A stretch of DNA of 64,000 bases from Diorhabda sublineata. Taxonomy: Eukaryota; Arthropoda; Insecta; Coleoptera; Chrysomelidae. The stretch is taken from the NCBI RefSeq assembly GCF_026230105.1, contig NC_079482.1, forward strand, positions 12,772,001 through 12,836,000. Direction: 5' to 3'. Position 1 is the stretch's first letter, and each line of letters opens with the position of its first letter. Shown one piece after another: positions 50,948 to 62,019 of the stretch. The notes beneath the pieces were generated by a model, which worked only from the letters and a program-made list of their open reading frames with translations, made no database searches and was not told the origin of the DNA. The position numbers and the translations under genes were made by a program.

Positions 50948-51201
50948 AATAAGAATAAAATCAAAATAGAAATTTATTTTAATAAGAAAAATTCATTTTT
51001 CCTCAGTCCTCACATCTCAAATATGTAGTAGAACTTAATCAATCAAATTCTATAACTTTTTCAATCTTAAAATGAGAACCATTTCTAACAATTCTCTGAA
51101 AAACTGAAATTAAGTCGAAACGTCAATTTTTTATCAATCTTTTAAAAATTTAAAAAAAAACTAATTTTAAAAGAGAGACCTAGAATTAAGAACATTTAGA
51201 A
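50948..51201. other. probable Penelope-like terminal region
   Basis: Contains AAGTCGAAACGTCAATTTTT near 51112 and the phrase AAGAGAGACCTAGAATTAAG (51171), which is repeated on the far side of the gypsy element near 54393. Confidence 0.4.
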
Positions 51202-51269
51202 ACACACACACACACACACATACACACACACACACACACACACATACACACACACACACACACATATAT
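51202..51269. repeat. (CA)n microsatellite
   Basis: About 32 CA units with isolated TA interruptions. It cuts off the integrase frame of the minus-strand gypsy element. Confidence 0.95.
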
Positions 51270-52013
51270 ATCAGGATTCCCAAATTCCTCGATAAAATTT
51301 TTCAAAAATTTAAGTACTGTTCTTGCATTTGTTCTTGGAGAAGGGTAAAGTTTTACATATTTTGTGAAAATGTCTACTATGACAAATATGTGTTTATTTC
51401 CCTGAATACTTGGAACTAAATTGCTTACTAAATCGATTGCCAATATCTGCATAGGTCTTTGAGAAACAATAGATTTTGCCAAGTAGTTATTATGAAAATT
51501 CTTTTCTTTTGCCAATTGACAAATTGAACATTTTTTACAAATTTCTTTTGCTAATACTAAATCTCCTTTTGTAAAATAATTTTCTCTAAACATCATCCAT
51601 AATTTCCTAGTTCCCAAATGTATATACTCTTCATGTAAGTCCAGTAATATTTCCTTTCCAAATTCTGGCGTAATTATATCTTCTTCTAGATCTTGTAATT
51701 TTTTGTACCAGATCCCATCAATTTTTAAAGCTTTATCCTTGATCTTTTTTTCTAGGTTCCTCTGATCTTCTTTAATTGCTTTCAAAGTATACCTTCCTTC
51801 GAATTGATTAAATAAGTTAATACCAATTTTATATTTTCTTCTATTGTCCAGATCATCAGTTTCCTTACTCAAAGCATCGGCTACAATATTTAATTTTCCT
51901 GGGATGTATCGAACTTCAAAATCATATTCTTGTAATAATAATATCCATCGATGAATTCTATTGTTTGCATATCTGTTTTTAAGCATGGCTGTTAATGCAG
52001 AGTGATCACTCAT
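51270..52013 (-). pseudogene. Ty3/gypsy RNase H end and integrase start
   Basis: The minus-strand frame begins at 52013 with SDHSALTAMLKNRYANNRIH and HRWILLLQEYDFEVRYIPGK, the end of Ty3/gypsy RNase H including the IPGKxNxVADALS block (residues about 37-49). Integrase follows with an HHCC domain at H127, H132, C162 and C165, then the first catalytic Asp at D194 (ILAIDLVSNL) and VDIFTKYVKLYP. The remaining catalytic Asp and Glu are lost because the frame runs into the (CA)n repeat at 51269; residues after that are repeat translation. RT and protease, which should lie upstream, are absent. Confidence 0.88.
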
Positions 52014-52019
52014 TATGCC

Positions 52020-52743
52020 TCATCCATTTCGTCTTATTTTATCTTCTATATCTTCCCCAGTTTCCCGCAATTTCTTATTCATCTCCTCCAATTCCCTATA
52101 AAATTGCTTGCCTATAGTCTCATTTCTTTTAGCGCATGTCCCTGTTTTTTCTTCTACTCTAACATCTAAGTCTTTAATTTTTTTATTGAAATTTTCTTGA
52201 TATTCCTGCATTACTTCTTCATTTTGTCTTGTAACTTCCATTAGTATTGTTTCTGGTAAATTTTCTTCTATGCATTTTCCTAATGCTTGAACCTCTTCCA
52301 CTACCTTATTCCACTACCATATTTTCTTGCACCTTATCAATTCTTTTTTTAAAATCTTCATTTTCTTGTCTAAGTTTCTTAATTTCCTTCAAACCTTCAA
52401 TTTTAACCTCTTCAATTTTCCTCTCCAATCTATTCATATTTCCATTAATATTATCCATCTTTTCATTAAAATCTCCCCTCATATTATTCATATCTTGTTT
52501 AATTTCTCCCCTCATAATAATAAAAAATTCCATTAATTGATCATTATTGTTTCTTTGTTGTCTCCTATCCTCCTGTTCTTCCAATTCATCCCCTGTCACA
52601 TTTCCATCTGATTGTTCTCTTCCTTGTTCTAAATACTGCACCTCAAAATCACCACTTCTATGCCTTCGTTCTTCGTTTTCCTCTTCTGATCTTTCTTCTG
52701 TACCTATCTGTTTTCCATTTCTTAAGTTCATTTTCCTTTCCAT
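52020..52743 (-). pseudogene. Ty3/gypsy gag N-terminal coiled-coil region
   Basis: ATG at 52743 starts ERKMNLRNGKQIGTEERSEE, a highly charged region followed by a predicted long coiled coil (MDNINGNMNRLERKIEEVKI and onward). A stop at about 52306 separates it from a second coiled-coil frame (52301-52020, EEVQALGKCIEENLPETILM). No capsid core or zinc knuckle is present before the abrupt jump to RNase H at 52013, so about 3 kb of gag-pol has been deleted. The position just after the primer-binding site supports gag identity. Confidence 0.7.
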
Positions 52744-52790
52744 GATTTCTTTGTTTATTTTTATTTTTAGTGATGTGTTATTATTATTAT

Positions 52791-52888
52791 GTGAGCCCCA
52801 CGTTTTTCGTTTTATGTGAGCCCCACGTTTTTCGTTTTATGTCGATCCCCACGTTTTTCGTTTTATGTGAGCCCCACGTTGGGCGCCA
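52791..52888 (-). repeat. tandem repeat made from the primer-binding site, about 25-bp unit
   Basis: Units on the + strand: 52791-52815, 52816-52840 (identical GTGAGCCCCACGTTTTTCGT followed by TTTAT), 52841-52866 (GTCGATCCCC variant) and 52867-52888, which ends in the primer-binding site itself. The shared core is CCCCACGTT. Confidence 0.9.
52871..52888 (-). promoter_or_regulatory. Ty3/gypsy primer-binding site
   Basis: Minus strand reads TGGCGCCCAACGTGGGGC directly after the LTR end, a standard Ty3/gypsy tRNA-complementary primer site. Confidence 0.85.
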
Positions 52889-53160
52889 ATTTGCAATTAT
52901 TTATTTCTACCTTTTTATTGTTTTTATTATTGTTTTTATTTTTCTATTGTTGTCGCTAGCACGTTATTTGCCGGGCATGAAACTCATTCTCTCTTTGAGT
53001 TCTGGCATAAATAAATAACTTATGGATGTTTTTCCTTTTTAATAAATCAATAAAAGTTTTATGTTAAAAGTTAATTGTATTATTTTTAATTCAAATAAAG
53101 TTTAATAAAATGTAGTTGAGTACGCCTATGAGTCTAACCTGAAGTTAGCCGTTCCTCTAA
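52889..53160 (-). repeat. Ty3/gypsy 5' LTR, U5 side (outer boundary not determined)
   Basis: The sequence outside the primer-binding site must be LTR; it contains AATAAA-type words and TTTGCCGGGCATGAAACTCA. No second LTR copy is found to the left of the element, so the outer limit cannot be fixed; it may extend well past 53160. Confidence 0.5.
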
Positions 53161-54164
53161 TTTGATAATTCTACACAGTTCTCTGTTATAAATCGACTCA
53201 GATGAATATTCTATTATTTAGATGTACAATATAAGGAAAATACTAAAAAATTATGTCAATTTTATATGATATAATCAAGAAGTTCTATTTCTGTGGAAGG
53301 ATTACATATGATACATTGAACAAAATTTAATTATACTACACAATTCATATTATTTCTACGGAAAAGGAATCTTAACCTCACAAATAAGGAATTTTATCCA
53401 TTGTCAACATAAGTATAGGTAATATTCTTTTTTTTTTTAAATTATTTTATATTGTTACTATTATTATTATTGGCCAATAATACGTGAAGGAACTGACCTG
53501 AGATGATAATATCTTGCAATATCAGATCTAAAACTTGCATTTACTTCTGTGAATTGTCAGTAACAAATCTTCAACTCATTGGATTTTCTTCAGTCCAGAT
53601 ATTTATCTTCCATTCATCTTTAATAATTCGCAATTATTTTGTATTTTGATTCAAATTTAACTTCTATTTCTTATAACTTTTCACTCCCCATTCTCTTTTC
53701 TGCTGATACTCTTCTTCCAATCAATAATAATCCCCTTCTTTTTCTTTTTTTTTGTTTTTTTTTCCTTAGCAACCATATAATATGACTGACTAGACTTTTG
53801 CTGCTCTTGTCTCCTCACAATGTCCTTCACTTTTCAAATACTTGTCAGTTCTTATATTTATGTTTTTAAATAAACTTTTATTTCATTACTAAGTTTTATA
53901 TTAATTTATAATTAATAACATTATAATATGATACAAATTATGATTTGTACATATGCAATCCTTTTAGAATATATCATTTTTAATAAATAATTCCTTATAT
54001 ATGAAATAACTATAATTAATCAACTTGCAAATATCAATTCAATTTCTTTTATTTTTTTTATCGATTTTCTGCCTTTAGTTTAATTATTATCTTTAGTGAA
54101 ACTAATCTCATTAAATTATAAATTTTCATTATGTACTTACTTGCTTTTTGATTTCTGATCATTT

Positions 54165-54166
<2 letters not shown>
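53161..54166. other. no recognised content
   Basis: Possibly includes the rest of the gypsy LTR; otherwise AT-rich spacer. Confidence 0.4.

Positions 54167-54222
<56 letters not shown>
54167..54222. repeat. (TA)n microsatellite
   Basis: About 28 TA units. Confidence 0.95.
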
Positions 54223-54224
<2 letters not shown>

Positions 54225-54814
54225 AGGCTACAAAAATTTGGTTTTGATTTATTTAGTAAGATTATATCTCTACTCCATTTTTATTATTTCTAGTTCAATT
54301 AATCCAGTCCTATCGGATTGATTGCTTTTGAGTAATTTTTGAATTTGTTTCTTGTTCTTAAGAAACATTTTTGCCAACATTACTAATTCGAACAGAAGAG
54401 ACCTAAAATGAAGAACATTTAGAATCATAAATATATGAAAAGGTCTCAGAAATTAAAGAAATATTTATATTATATAATTACATTGATATATTTTCAAACT
54501 ATGAAATAACTAGATTTAAATAAATTCCGTCAAGTCAAATAAGGCTTAAAGTAGGATCACAGCGAGTTCTAAATTATATTGAACGAAATACATAAAAATC
54601 GAATGTAGAGAAAATAATGTTCGGTATGGTATAATTATAACTCATATTTGTCGATTATCAGTGGAAACAACTCAAATTTATCATCCAAGTCGTTGAAACA
54701 TTCGTAAGAGCTAAAACACGCTTGTGCATCTGATGAATTAATATTATAATAATTATTAGTCACGATGAGTGTCTAGTGTCCCTAATTAAACCATTCTTTT
54801 CAAATCTTAAAGAG

Positions 54815-54816
<2 letters not shown>

Positions 54817-54892
<76 letters not shown>
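54817..54892. repeat. (TA)n microsatellite
   Basis: About 38 TA units. Open frames across it on both strands (IYIYIY) are repeat translation. Confidence 0.95.
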
Positions 54893-54894
<2 letters not shown>

Positions 54895-55158
54895 TGGAAA
54901 ACAACGCCAATTAAAAGATATGTATTTTTCTTTTTCAACTGGATTAATTCAACTATCATGTTGTTGGAATGTTTTATGCTCTGCAACATCATGTGTAGAA
55001 AGGGTTAACGAATCAACTTATACTACTAGAAATGAACTTTGACGGCCTCCAAGAGTGGTTAATAACTGAAACACGCAAAAACGACATCGAAATATGAAAA
55101 CAAACTTTATGAAATCGTGAAAATAATGTTCGAATAGCGTTTGCGTACGAACAACCCC

Positions 55159-55197
55159 TTTAAAAGCCGCTCTCCTCTATTCTATCCTTTACAGTTT
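55159..55197 (+). promoter_or_regulatory. candidate core promoter (TATA-like plus initiator-like)
   Basis: TTTAAAAG at 55159 and ACAGTTT at 55191, about 32 bp apart, resemble an arthropod TATA box and initiator upstream of the ATG at 55314. The surrounding 55150-55320 is less AT-rich than its neighbours. Confidence 0.35.
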
Positions 55198-55313
55198 AAC
55201 GCCACCCTCACATTATCATCTCGAAGCTTAAAAATTAAAGCGCGCCAAAAACTTTCAAACCTGTTGATGCCTGTTATTCGTGACATGTTTTGAATATTAC
55301 GCGGTTATCTACA

Positions 55314-55436
55314 ATGAGAGGTTTGATATTTTACATGTTGCTTCTGGTTGCGACTGAAGGACTTCCTATAGGCAGACCGCCATTATTGGAAGATTATCCC
55401 GATTACCAGTTAGGCGTGAGATATGATGAATATCCA
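55314..55436 (+). CDS. first coding exon of an unidentified secreted protein
   Basis: The ATG at 55314 starts MRGLIFYMLLLVATEG, a textbook signal peptide with a short basic start, a hydrophobic core and a small-residue cleavage region near residue 16-17. The mature part begins LPIGRPPLLEDYPDYQLGVR and ends YDEYP, Pro/Tyr/Asp-rich, before a GTAAGT donor at 55437. The exon is 41 codons and ends in phase 0. A candidate promoter lies 120-155 bp upstream. The composition would suit a cuticle, matrix or secreted precursor protein, but I do not recognise the family and found no second exon in the remaining 8.5 kb. Confidence 0.65.
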
Positions 55437-58047
55437 GTAAGTATAAATGATTTATCGGATTCCTTGTGACACTTATTGGATTAGAACGAAATGTTATTTA
55501 TCATTTTAATTTGACAACATACATTAGCTTTCACGAAACAACAACTTGGTGATAGATGTTATGACATTATCATTCCATATTGTGAGTTATTTCGGAAGAA
55601 TGTGAAAATAAAGTGATTATTGTTATTGTATATTAGACACATTAGTGGCTAATTAAACTATAATGTCTTATAGAGTACCTTTCTATTTAAATATTGCTAG
55701 TGAATATTTATATATTTTTGCGTATAGCGATTTATCTTTATATAGTTAAGATGTTATGGCATGATATGCGACTTTCATATTTTTATTATTTTAGGAATTC
55801 TGATTCGAATTTTCACTGAGGGACAATATTTTTAAATATAATCCATTGAAATTTGCAATTTATATCTGGGGTAGTAGGAGTTGACATATGGGTTAATTTT
55901 TGGGACTTTTCTTAGTTCATATTGAAAAAATTTATTTGAAAAACAATATTATTTTAACCCATATACTGACTTCCATAACAAAATAAATACTTTGTATATT
56001 GAGTTTTTGTTCTAATGTGATATATTATGTGTTCTTATACAACTAATAAGTTGATACATTTACAATTTAATATGATCAAGTATTTATAACAAAAATTTGG
56101 GGAAACTTGGGGAATTTTATTTTATTTTAATAAGATTATTTGATGAAGTTCTCTTTATATATAAATGAATATTTTAATTCATTTTTATTTTGCTCAGGTA
56201 CTCTTTTCCATTTTTAGACCTTTTTTTATAACATATTCCAATGAAAATTGAGCGGTATAATGTTGGGATATCTAGGATATCAAAACTCGAAAGCATTGCC
56301 TCTGCGTTTCTCGCGTTTATAATATTTTTGGTTCATAGCAAGACGAACATTTCTGGAATAATATATAAAGTACTTAAATTTAGCTGAAAATATTTGCTCT
56401 CTCATATTGAAAGGAAGACTGTGAATTGCTTCCTATAATTCGAAAAACTTATGATGGATCATGAGTTTTTCGTTTAATGATTCATTGAAGAAAAAGGATC
56501 AACTATTCGATACGCTGATTCAAACTAGAAATTTATTTCCTGAGGGTACTGGTGTTTATATTACCCCATTAGTAGTAAATTTAGCTATTCTGAGAATTTT
56601 TTCTTGAAAAAAATTCTACTTAGTAGCAACATTCTAATCTTTTATTATCATCAACTTCTTCACTGTATGTGGAAACATTGTTTAATAAAGTAAAGTACGA
56701 AACTTCTTATAAGTATTGCTATAATAAATTATATAACTTCGGCATTATCAAGATAATATTCGATGATTATAATGGTGAGAATTATGATGGATTTTATGAA
56801 GTTACTACTTTTACTAACGCATTTATTGTGTCCCAAGTTAACCTATACAGCAATTTTCAAACAATCAGATTATTTCGATTTTTTCTGTTAAAGCTATTGA
56901 CAGTTCAATTATGAGATATATAATACAGAAAAACATTCATTATTTTTGTCCGAATGTTTTGAATGCAGTTATATAGTTATTACAATAAATTTAACTGCAT
57001 AAAAATTTAAATCTAAATTTCCAAATAACGAAAATGTGGTGGGATCTTCATCTTGAATACGAACACTGTATATTGGGTTCAATATCTATTTATCCTAGAA
57101 ATAATTTCAAAATATGCGGAGCTCTTGAGTTAGTAAATGGTGATGATAATCTCATGAGATTCATTGTCGGATGAATCCGATGTGAAATATTATAAAGCTT
57201 CAAAAAACGTTCTATAGATTACCGGTAATAAAAAAGACTACCTCTTCATTTTAAAAATGTTATGATTGTATACGTAGAAAACAAAGTCATCTGTGTAACA
57301 GTCAAATTAGTTCATTCTAAGAGCTACGTGAAAAGATATAAATATAACAATATAAAATGTGCTTTCTTGACAATTGGCAAACATAAACCAAAGAAATCTA
57401 AAGTTTTCAGGTAGTTGTTAACATATGTTTAATAATTGTACAAATTACAACTCAACTATAAATATACTCACAGACGTTCAGTATTATCTTATGAATACTA
57501 TCAACAATATGAAGTATTGGAGAATTATTTGATGGAAAAATGACTTTTCAAAGGTTGAGGACACTTTTGGTTATATTATTATAAAGGTGATTATATTGTT
57601 AGCTTCCACAATGTTTTTCACGTCATTTTCATTACAATTTTTATTAAATCTAACAGATAGATAAGATTCAATAAAAGATAGAAAAATTGAGAAAAAGAAA
57701 ACCGAGAAAAAAATACGCAAATATTATTCTGAAAGTGCTCCATCTATTGGAATAACTTGTAATTGGTTCTATGCTTTGCAAACAGATCAAATTAGTACGA
57801 ATGATGTCGTCTGTATTATTGTTTTGTACTTGGAGTATTTATAAATGAAATGCTTTGTCTATATGTATTGAATAGTTTAAATCTAGTCCTACCTTTATTA
57901 TATTCCGAAGCCACATGTATCTACCAATGTCTTATGATAGACTAAATAGAGCATCTTCTGTATTTTGTGGTCTCGTAAGCTATCGATGAGTGCTGCACTC
58001 TCATAAACTCCAATATGATCTTGGTGCTGATAGATAGACGAATCAAA
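55437..58047. other. putative intron of the secreted-protein gene, nothing recognised
   Basis: AT-rich; no coding exon with a plausible acceptor could be supported. Confidence 0.45.
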
Positions 58048-58305
58048 CTAGACATTCAATATCCTCATCTTATTCTTGTATGGATTCATCACATCATCAG
58101 AAATCTTTTTATCCATAGTAGCAGAGATGATTGACTGGATTAAGGTGGAAGCCTCGTCTTTAAATAAAAATGGTTCAGGATTTAAACTACCACTTTCCAG
58201 TTTTCTCTTTCCTTTCTCGTTTTTATTTCCGAACATTACCAACTCACGATTCTTTAATTTCACGTTTAGGTCCGTGAATTCTATGTCGCGTAGTCTCAAT
58301 GCCAT
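58048..58305 (-). pseudogene. LTR-retrotransposon gag-like N-terminal fragment
   Basis: ATG at 58305 (minus) starts ALRLRDIEFTDLNVKLKNRE, followed by LVMFGNKNEKGKRKLESGSL and ending at a stop at 58048. It begins 30 bp after an initiator-Met-type primer-binding site, the position where gag starts in LTR retrotransposons. The frame is 85 codons and no protease, RT or integrase follows on the minus strand. The family is not identifiable from this piece. Confidence 0.5.
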
Positions 58306-58334
58306 TTTTACTCATTTATTTATCTTCTCCTACT

Positions 58335-58344
58335 TCTGATACCA
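58335..58344 (-). promoter_or_regulatory. primer-binding site of initiator-Met tRNA type
   Basis: Minus strand TGGTATCAGA (continuing AGTAGGAG) after ...TAATTACAT. TGGTATCAGA is the widely used Met-tRNA primer site of LTR retrotransposons; the LTR would lie from 58346 rightward, outer end not found. Confidence 0.6.
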
Positions 58345-58345
58345 A

Positions 58346-60099
58346 TGTAATTAGTTACGTGTTTAAAAAATTCATTTATAGTTTATCCTGATGAGTTTTA
58401 GCACACCTTAGATTTCTTTACCCTTAACTTATCTTTATACTTCGCTACTAACTAATCCATATTTTAATTGCACTATTCACCAACCACTAATTTATATTGA
58501 TTTCTTGCGATTGGATTTCTCGTCTTTCATATCAGGTGAAGTACTGAAGGGAACTTCCGTATTTCAATGTTGAAGTCTAATCATGAAAACTCGATTTCTG
58601 AGAATCGCCAAACATTAACTTAAATTTGAACATTTTGCAATATTCTATTAGACAGGATCGGCTTCGATTCTTAACTAAGTGTGCGATTGCATAACAATAA
58701 AAATGAGGATAAATCAGTCTAATTGAAAAAAAATACATACGCAAACCGATTTATTATTATATTCACACTTTACATTAAATTTAATAGTTGCTCAGTAAAA
58801 CTGAATCTATGTATAATTTATGTATTAAATACAGAAACTGAAAAGCAAAAGCCTCGAAATTAATAAGAATCATTATATGTACATTTTTATTACTTTATGA
58901 AAAATATCGTACTTCGAATCATTAAACCCAGAATATCCTCCATTTAAATTTAGAAAGTTGTGAATTATTTAGTGCGAAAATGAATATTTATGTTTTAAGG
59001 ATCATTTTGGTATTAGCCAATAATGTTATCAGATAATACGTTACCCGAATCTTGTGATATATTGTGTGCCTAATGATTGTCTATGATACTTATTTCAGTA
59101 ATGTACATTGAAGGGTAACAACGAAATTGTTGGAATGTGTTCTTATGTCATAGTCAAAGTTTAATACATTGAATAAGTTTTGACGGATTGTATAATGTAT
59201 GATTTTCCTCTAAAATTGCACAAGTTATCTAATCGTGCAGTTGAACTATTAATGCCTACAAATGTTGAAAGCACACATAAAAAAACCTATTCAATTATGG
59301 AAGATCGAGAAATATTTGCTATTGAGAGTATAAATTTTAATAGGTACAAGTTAAGCACTGGAAACTGAAATTTCTCCTGATTAACGAAACAATTTTGACG
59401 CCTACTTTTAATATTGATTTAATATATCACAATACTGTAGATTTTATCACTGAATTAAAAATTTTGAAGAGTATATATTTCTCTATTGTTATTACAACTC
59501 AATCACTATAGTACTTACGTTTTTTGACACTAAAAATGAATTTCAGAAGAATGTCAGTATGATACATAGATAAAATTTATAATTATCTCTTTTTAGTTAG
59601 TTAGTACGAAATTATGGACATCATATGCGGTGCAATTTCAATAGGATATTATACAGATTTCTGTCAATCACAATGTTCGGATAATTTTTAGAATAGCTAA
59701 TAGTAGGAACATATATAGGACTTTTCATTTAATTCATCCAGTAAAGCTGTTATGAATCCTTTGTTGTTGAGTGGTTCACTGATAACTAAATTTGGCCTCT
59801 GATATCTAGTTATTAATAGGCTTGGACTCCATAAAACTTTTTTTCATATTACTGCTTTTTGTTTTGTGTACAACAACTTAATGAGTGAAAAACTTTTTTT
59901 TGTACGTTTTAATCTACGATTCTTTGATTATTTATTATTGTTAGTATATATTTTGGTTATTTCTGAATTATTTTTTATAAGCTGATTTGTATGTACCACA
60001 TTTAAATTTTTATTGTATCATTTCAATGCTTAAAAGGAGAATAAGTAGTTTCTTGAATTTTATAAAACAAATTTTAAATAATAATTTCTCGGCTTGTGT
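58346..60099. other. no gene recognised; may contain an LTR
   Basis: AT-rich. Should include the LTR belonging to the primer site at 58335, but no second copy is in the window to define it. Confidence 0.4.
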
Positions 60100-60900
60100 A
60101 GAGGGTATTTCAAAAAAGGTGACCCCGTCTCTAAGATAGGTAGAAAGCTGAGAATTAATTGGGGTTTGCGTTGAAGAAAAAAATTTATACATATTTGATC
60201 GATTTTGTCAAAACTACTGGTAACATTGTGATAAAATTTTATACGTATATGTTTTGGAAGCTGATGTATCCCATAAGTTGGGTTTACATCTGACTCTCAT
60301 AGAGCTAGTTACACGGATCGTATCATGAAAATTGGATTGAAAACTAATGAAATATTAGATAAAATTCAATTAGAGTCTATGCTTTTCTCTGAAGAATATA
60401 TTGATTTTCTGAACGGTTGAGAACAATCTATGAAGTCATTGAAGTGACGCTTGAATTCTGTATTCCAATTCTTGACGTGAATTTACTCTGCAGCATAGAC
60501 ATTTTCTTTAAGATACGACCAAACTGTGTAGTCCAATGATTTGAATTAGCTCGACCGAGGAGGCATATAAATTGGATCTTCTACGCCTCTACCAATCAAT
60601 CGTTTTAGAGAATTATGAAATTGCGGTGAAGCTGTAGCGTGCATAAAAAATATATTTTTGCTAGTTTGGGGTTAAATCTTCTAATATCGTGGATAAGAGA
60701 TTATCTAGAAAATCCAGGTACACATCATCATTTCAATTTCCAGATAGAATATGGTAACCTATTAATTCGTTGACTAAAGTTGCTATATTTGTAATCATAA
60801 GGAAGTAGCTGCTGCTCTATTCTCTGCTCCGAGTATCCATCAAGTACTTGAAGAAGAGGTATTTTTTGTCCTGCCATATTCCTTACGCTAACAGTTTTAT
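60100..60900 (-). pseudogene. DUF4817-type transposase pseudogene, C-terminal half
   Basis: The minus strand near 60660-60500 reads MHATASPQFHNSLKRLIGRG, then VEDPIYMPPRSS, FKSLDYTVWSYLKENVYAAE. This corresponds to the QDGAPPH....RWIGRRGPIEWPPRSPDLTPLDFFLWGYLK region around the second and third catalytic residues of the family. The Asp of the PRSPD block reads as a stop or Ser. The 3' flank (about 60190-60100, minus) reads LSTYLRDGVTFFEIPST. Frames are shifted several times. It is the third recognisable relative of this family in the window and shares orientation with the next two transposases. Confidence 0.7.
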
Positions 60901-60959
60901 CTACATCAACTAAATTTAAAATTAAATAAATAATACTGCCTATTTAATAACAAAACATT

Positions 60960-61880
60960 ACATCAAATTTATCAATTTTTATGGAACTTGTCAAAGCAAG
61001 GCAAACAGAAATAAGGTTCTTCAATACAGTCTCTTCAAAATGTCACCACTTCTTAACCTGGCTTTTTCTTTGTTCTGGTATTTCTTAAAACAGTTCTTTC
61101 TAATTCTATCGTCCTTCTTTTATGCTGAATCTATGTGATTGGAGAGATCTCCGCCGGGCTGATGTTGAAGCTTCCGCTTGCACTTCTACGAGGGCTGTTT
61201 TCGCAATAGCCTACGTACCATTTCTTCATTGCACTCGGTGAAGGTGATTTTTGTCTGAAGAAGATTATTGAAAATCTATCAAAACGTTTACTAGCGACTT
61301 TCCAAGGCTAATTTGTGATATCATTTCACAGTACGTCAGAAAATAATTGAATATCACGACATCTGATTTGATGTGTCGATATTGGTTGTACTTTTATTGT
61401 ACTAAATGACTTTGATTTATTATCACTTTTTAGCTGCTTTTGCGTTGTACATCCGCAGATTCTGTACTATGTTTTGTTCAAATCATTAGGCATATCTTGT
61501 TTGTCGTTCTATTTCAATACCACAATTCCTCTATCTATTTCTCTGGTCACAGTTTCAGCTTTCTTCAATTTTTCTTTATAACCTTTTTGGGATTAATTTT
61601 TCTGTTATAACGGATCGTACACATAAGATGAGTTTTCCTATCTAATAATGTATTTTCAAAATCTACAGTGGGGAAGTAATTATCAGTAACAATTGTTCGG
61701 CCCTAGCCCAGAAATTTTTCAGTCAGTCATTACTCCGCTTGTAGGTACAGCACCACTTGGATCTCGTTACTTTCCTGCGTAAATTTTTAAATTCCATGTG
61801 CATCCACTTTCAGTATAAAGTTTGAAGACCTTATTGCCATTCGATTTTTAAAAGTATTTTCTGATTGAACAAAATATTGA
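60960..61880 (-). pseudogene. piggyBac-like transposase pseudogene (DDE_Tnp_1_7)
   Basis: On the minus strand in changing frames: RDPSGAVPTSGVMTD (about 61780-61740), GRTIVTDNYFPTVDFENTLL (about 61705-61645, containing the second catalytic Asp block TDN.F/Y), DRKTHLMCTIRYNRKINPKK, then near 61375-61350 NIDTSNQMS, the third Asp block (GxDxxDQM). It is followed by a KYHKLALES-like tract and TKITFTECNEEMVRRLL. Order and spacing match piggyBac-family transposases. The DQM Asp reads Asn, and stops and frameshifts are frequent. The N-terminal third is missing, where the mariner element begins. TTAA target duplications could not be placed. Confidence 0.8.
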
Positions 61881-62019
61881 AAAACCTGATAAGAAGTAAC
61901 ACTGGACAAAGTTACTTGGTATACCAGGGTTTACGAGGATATATTGAAAAATGCTTAGCCTACTATATAACCAAACAACATTTTATTGTCAAAATATGTT
62001 ATTACTCAACATATTCTTC

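Noticed and set aside
52247..52819. Three + strand frames rich in Ser/Phe/Leu
   Set aside because: Antisense shadows of the coiled-coil gag frames of the minus-strand gypsy element.
54776..55042. Open frames with long IYIYIY runs on both strands
   Set aside because: They are translations of the (TA)n repeat and have no independent coding support.
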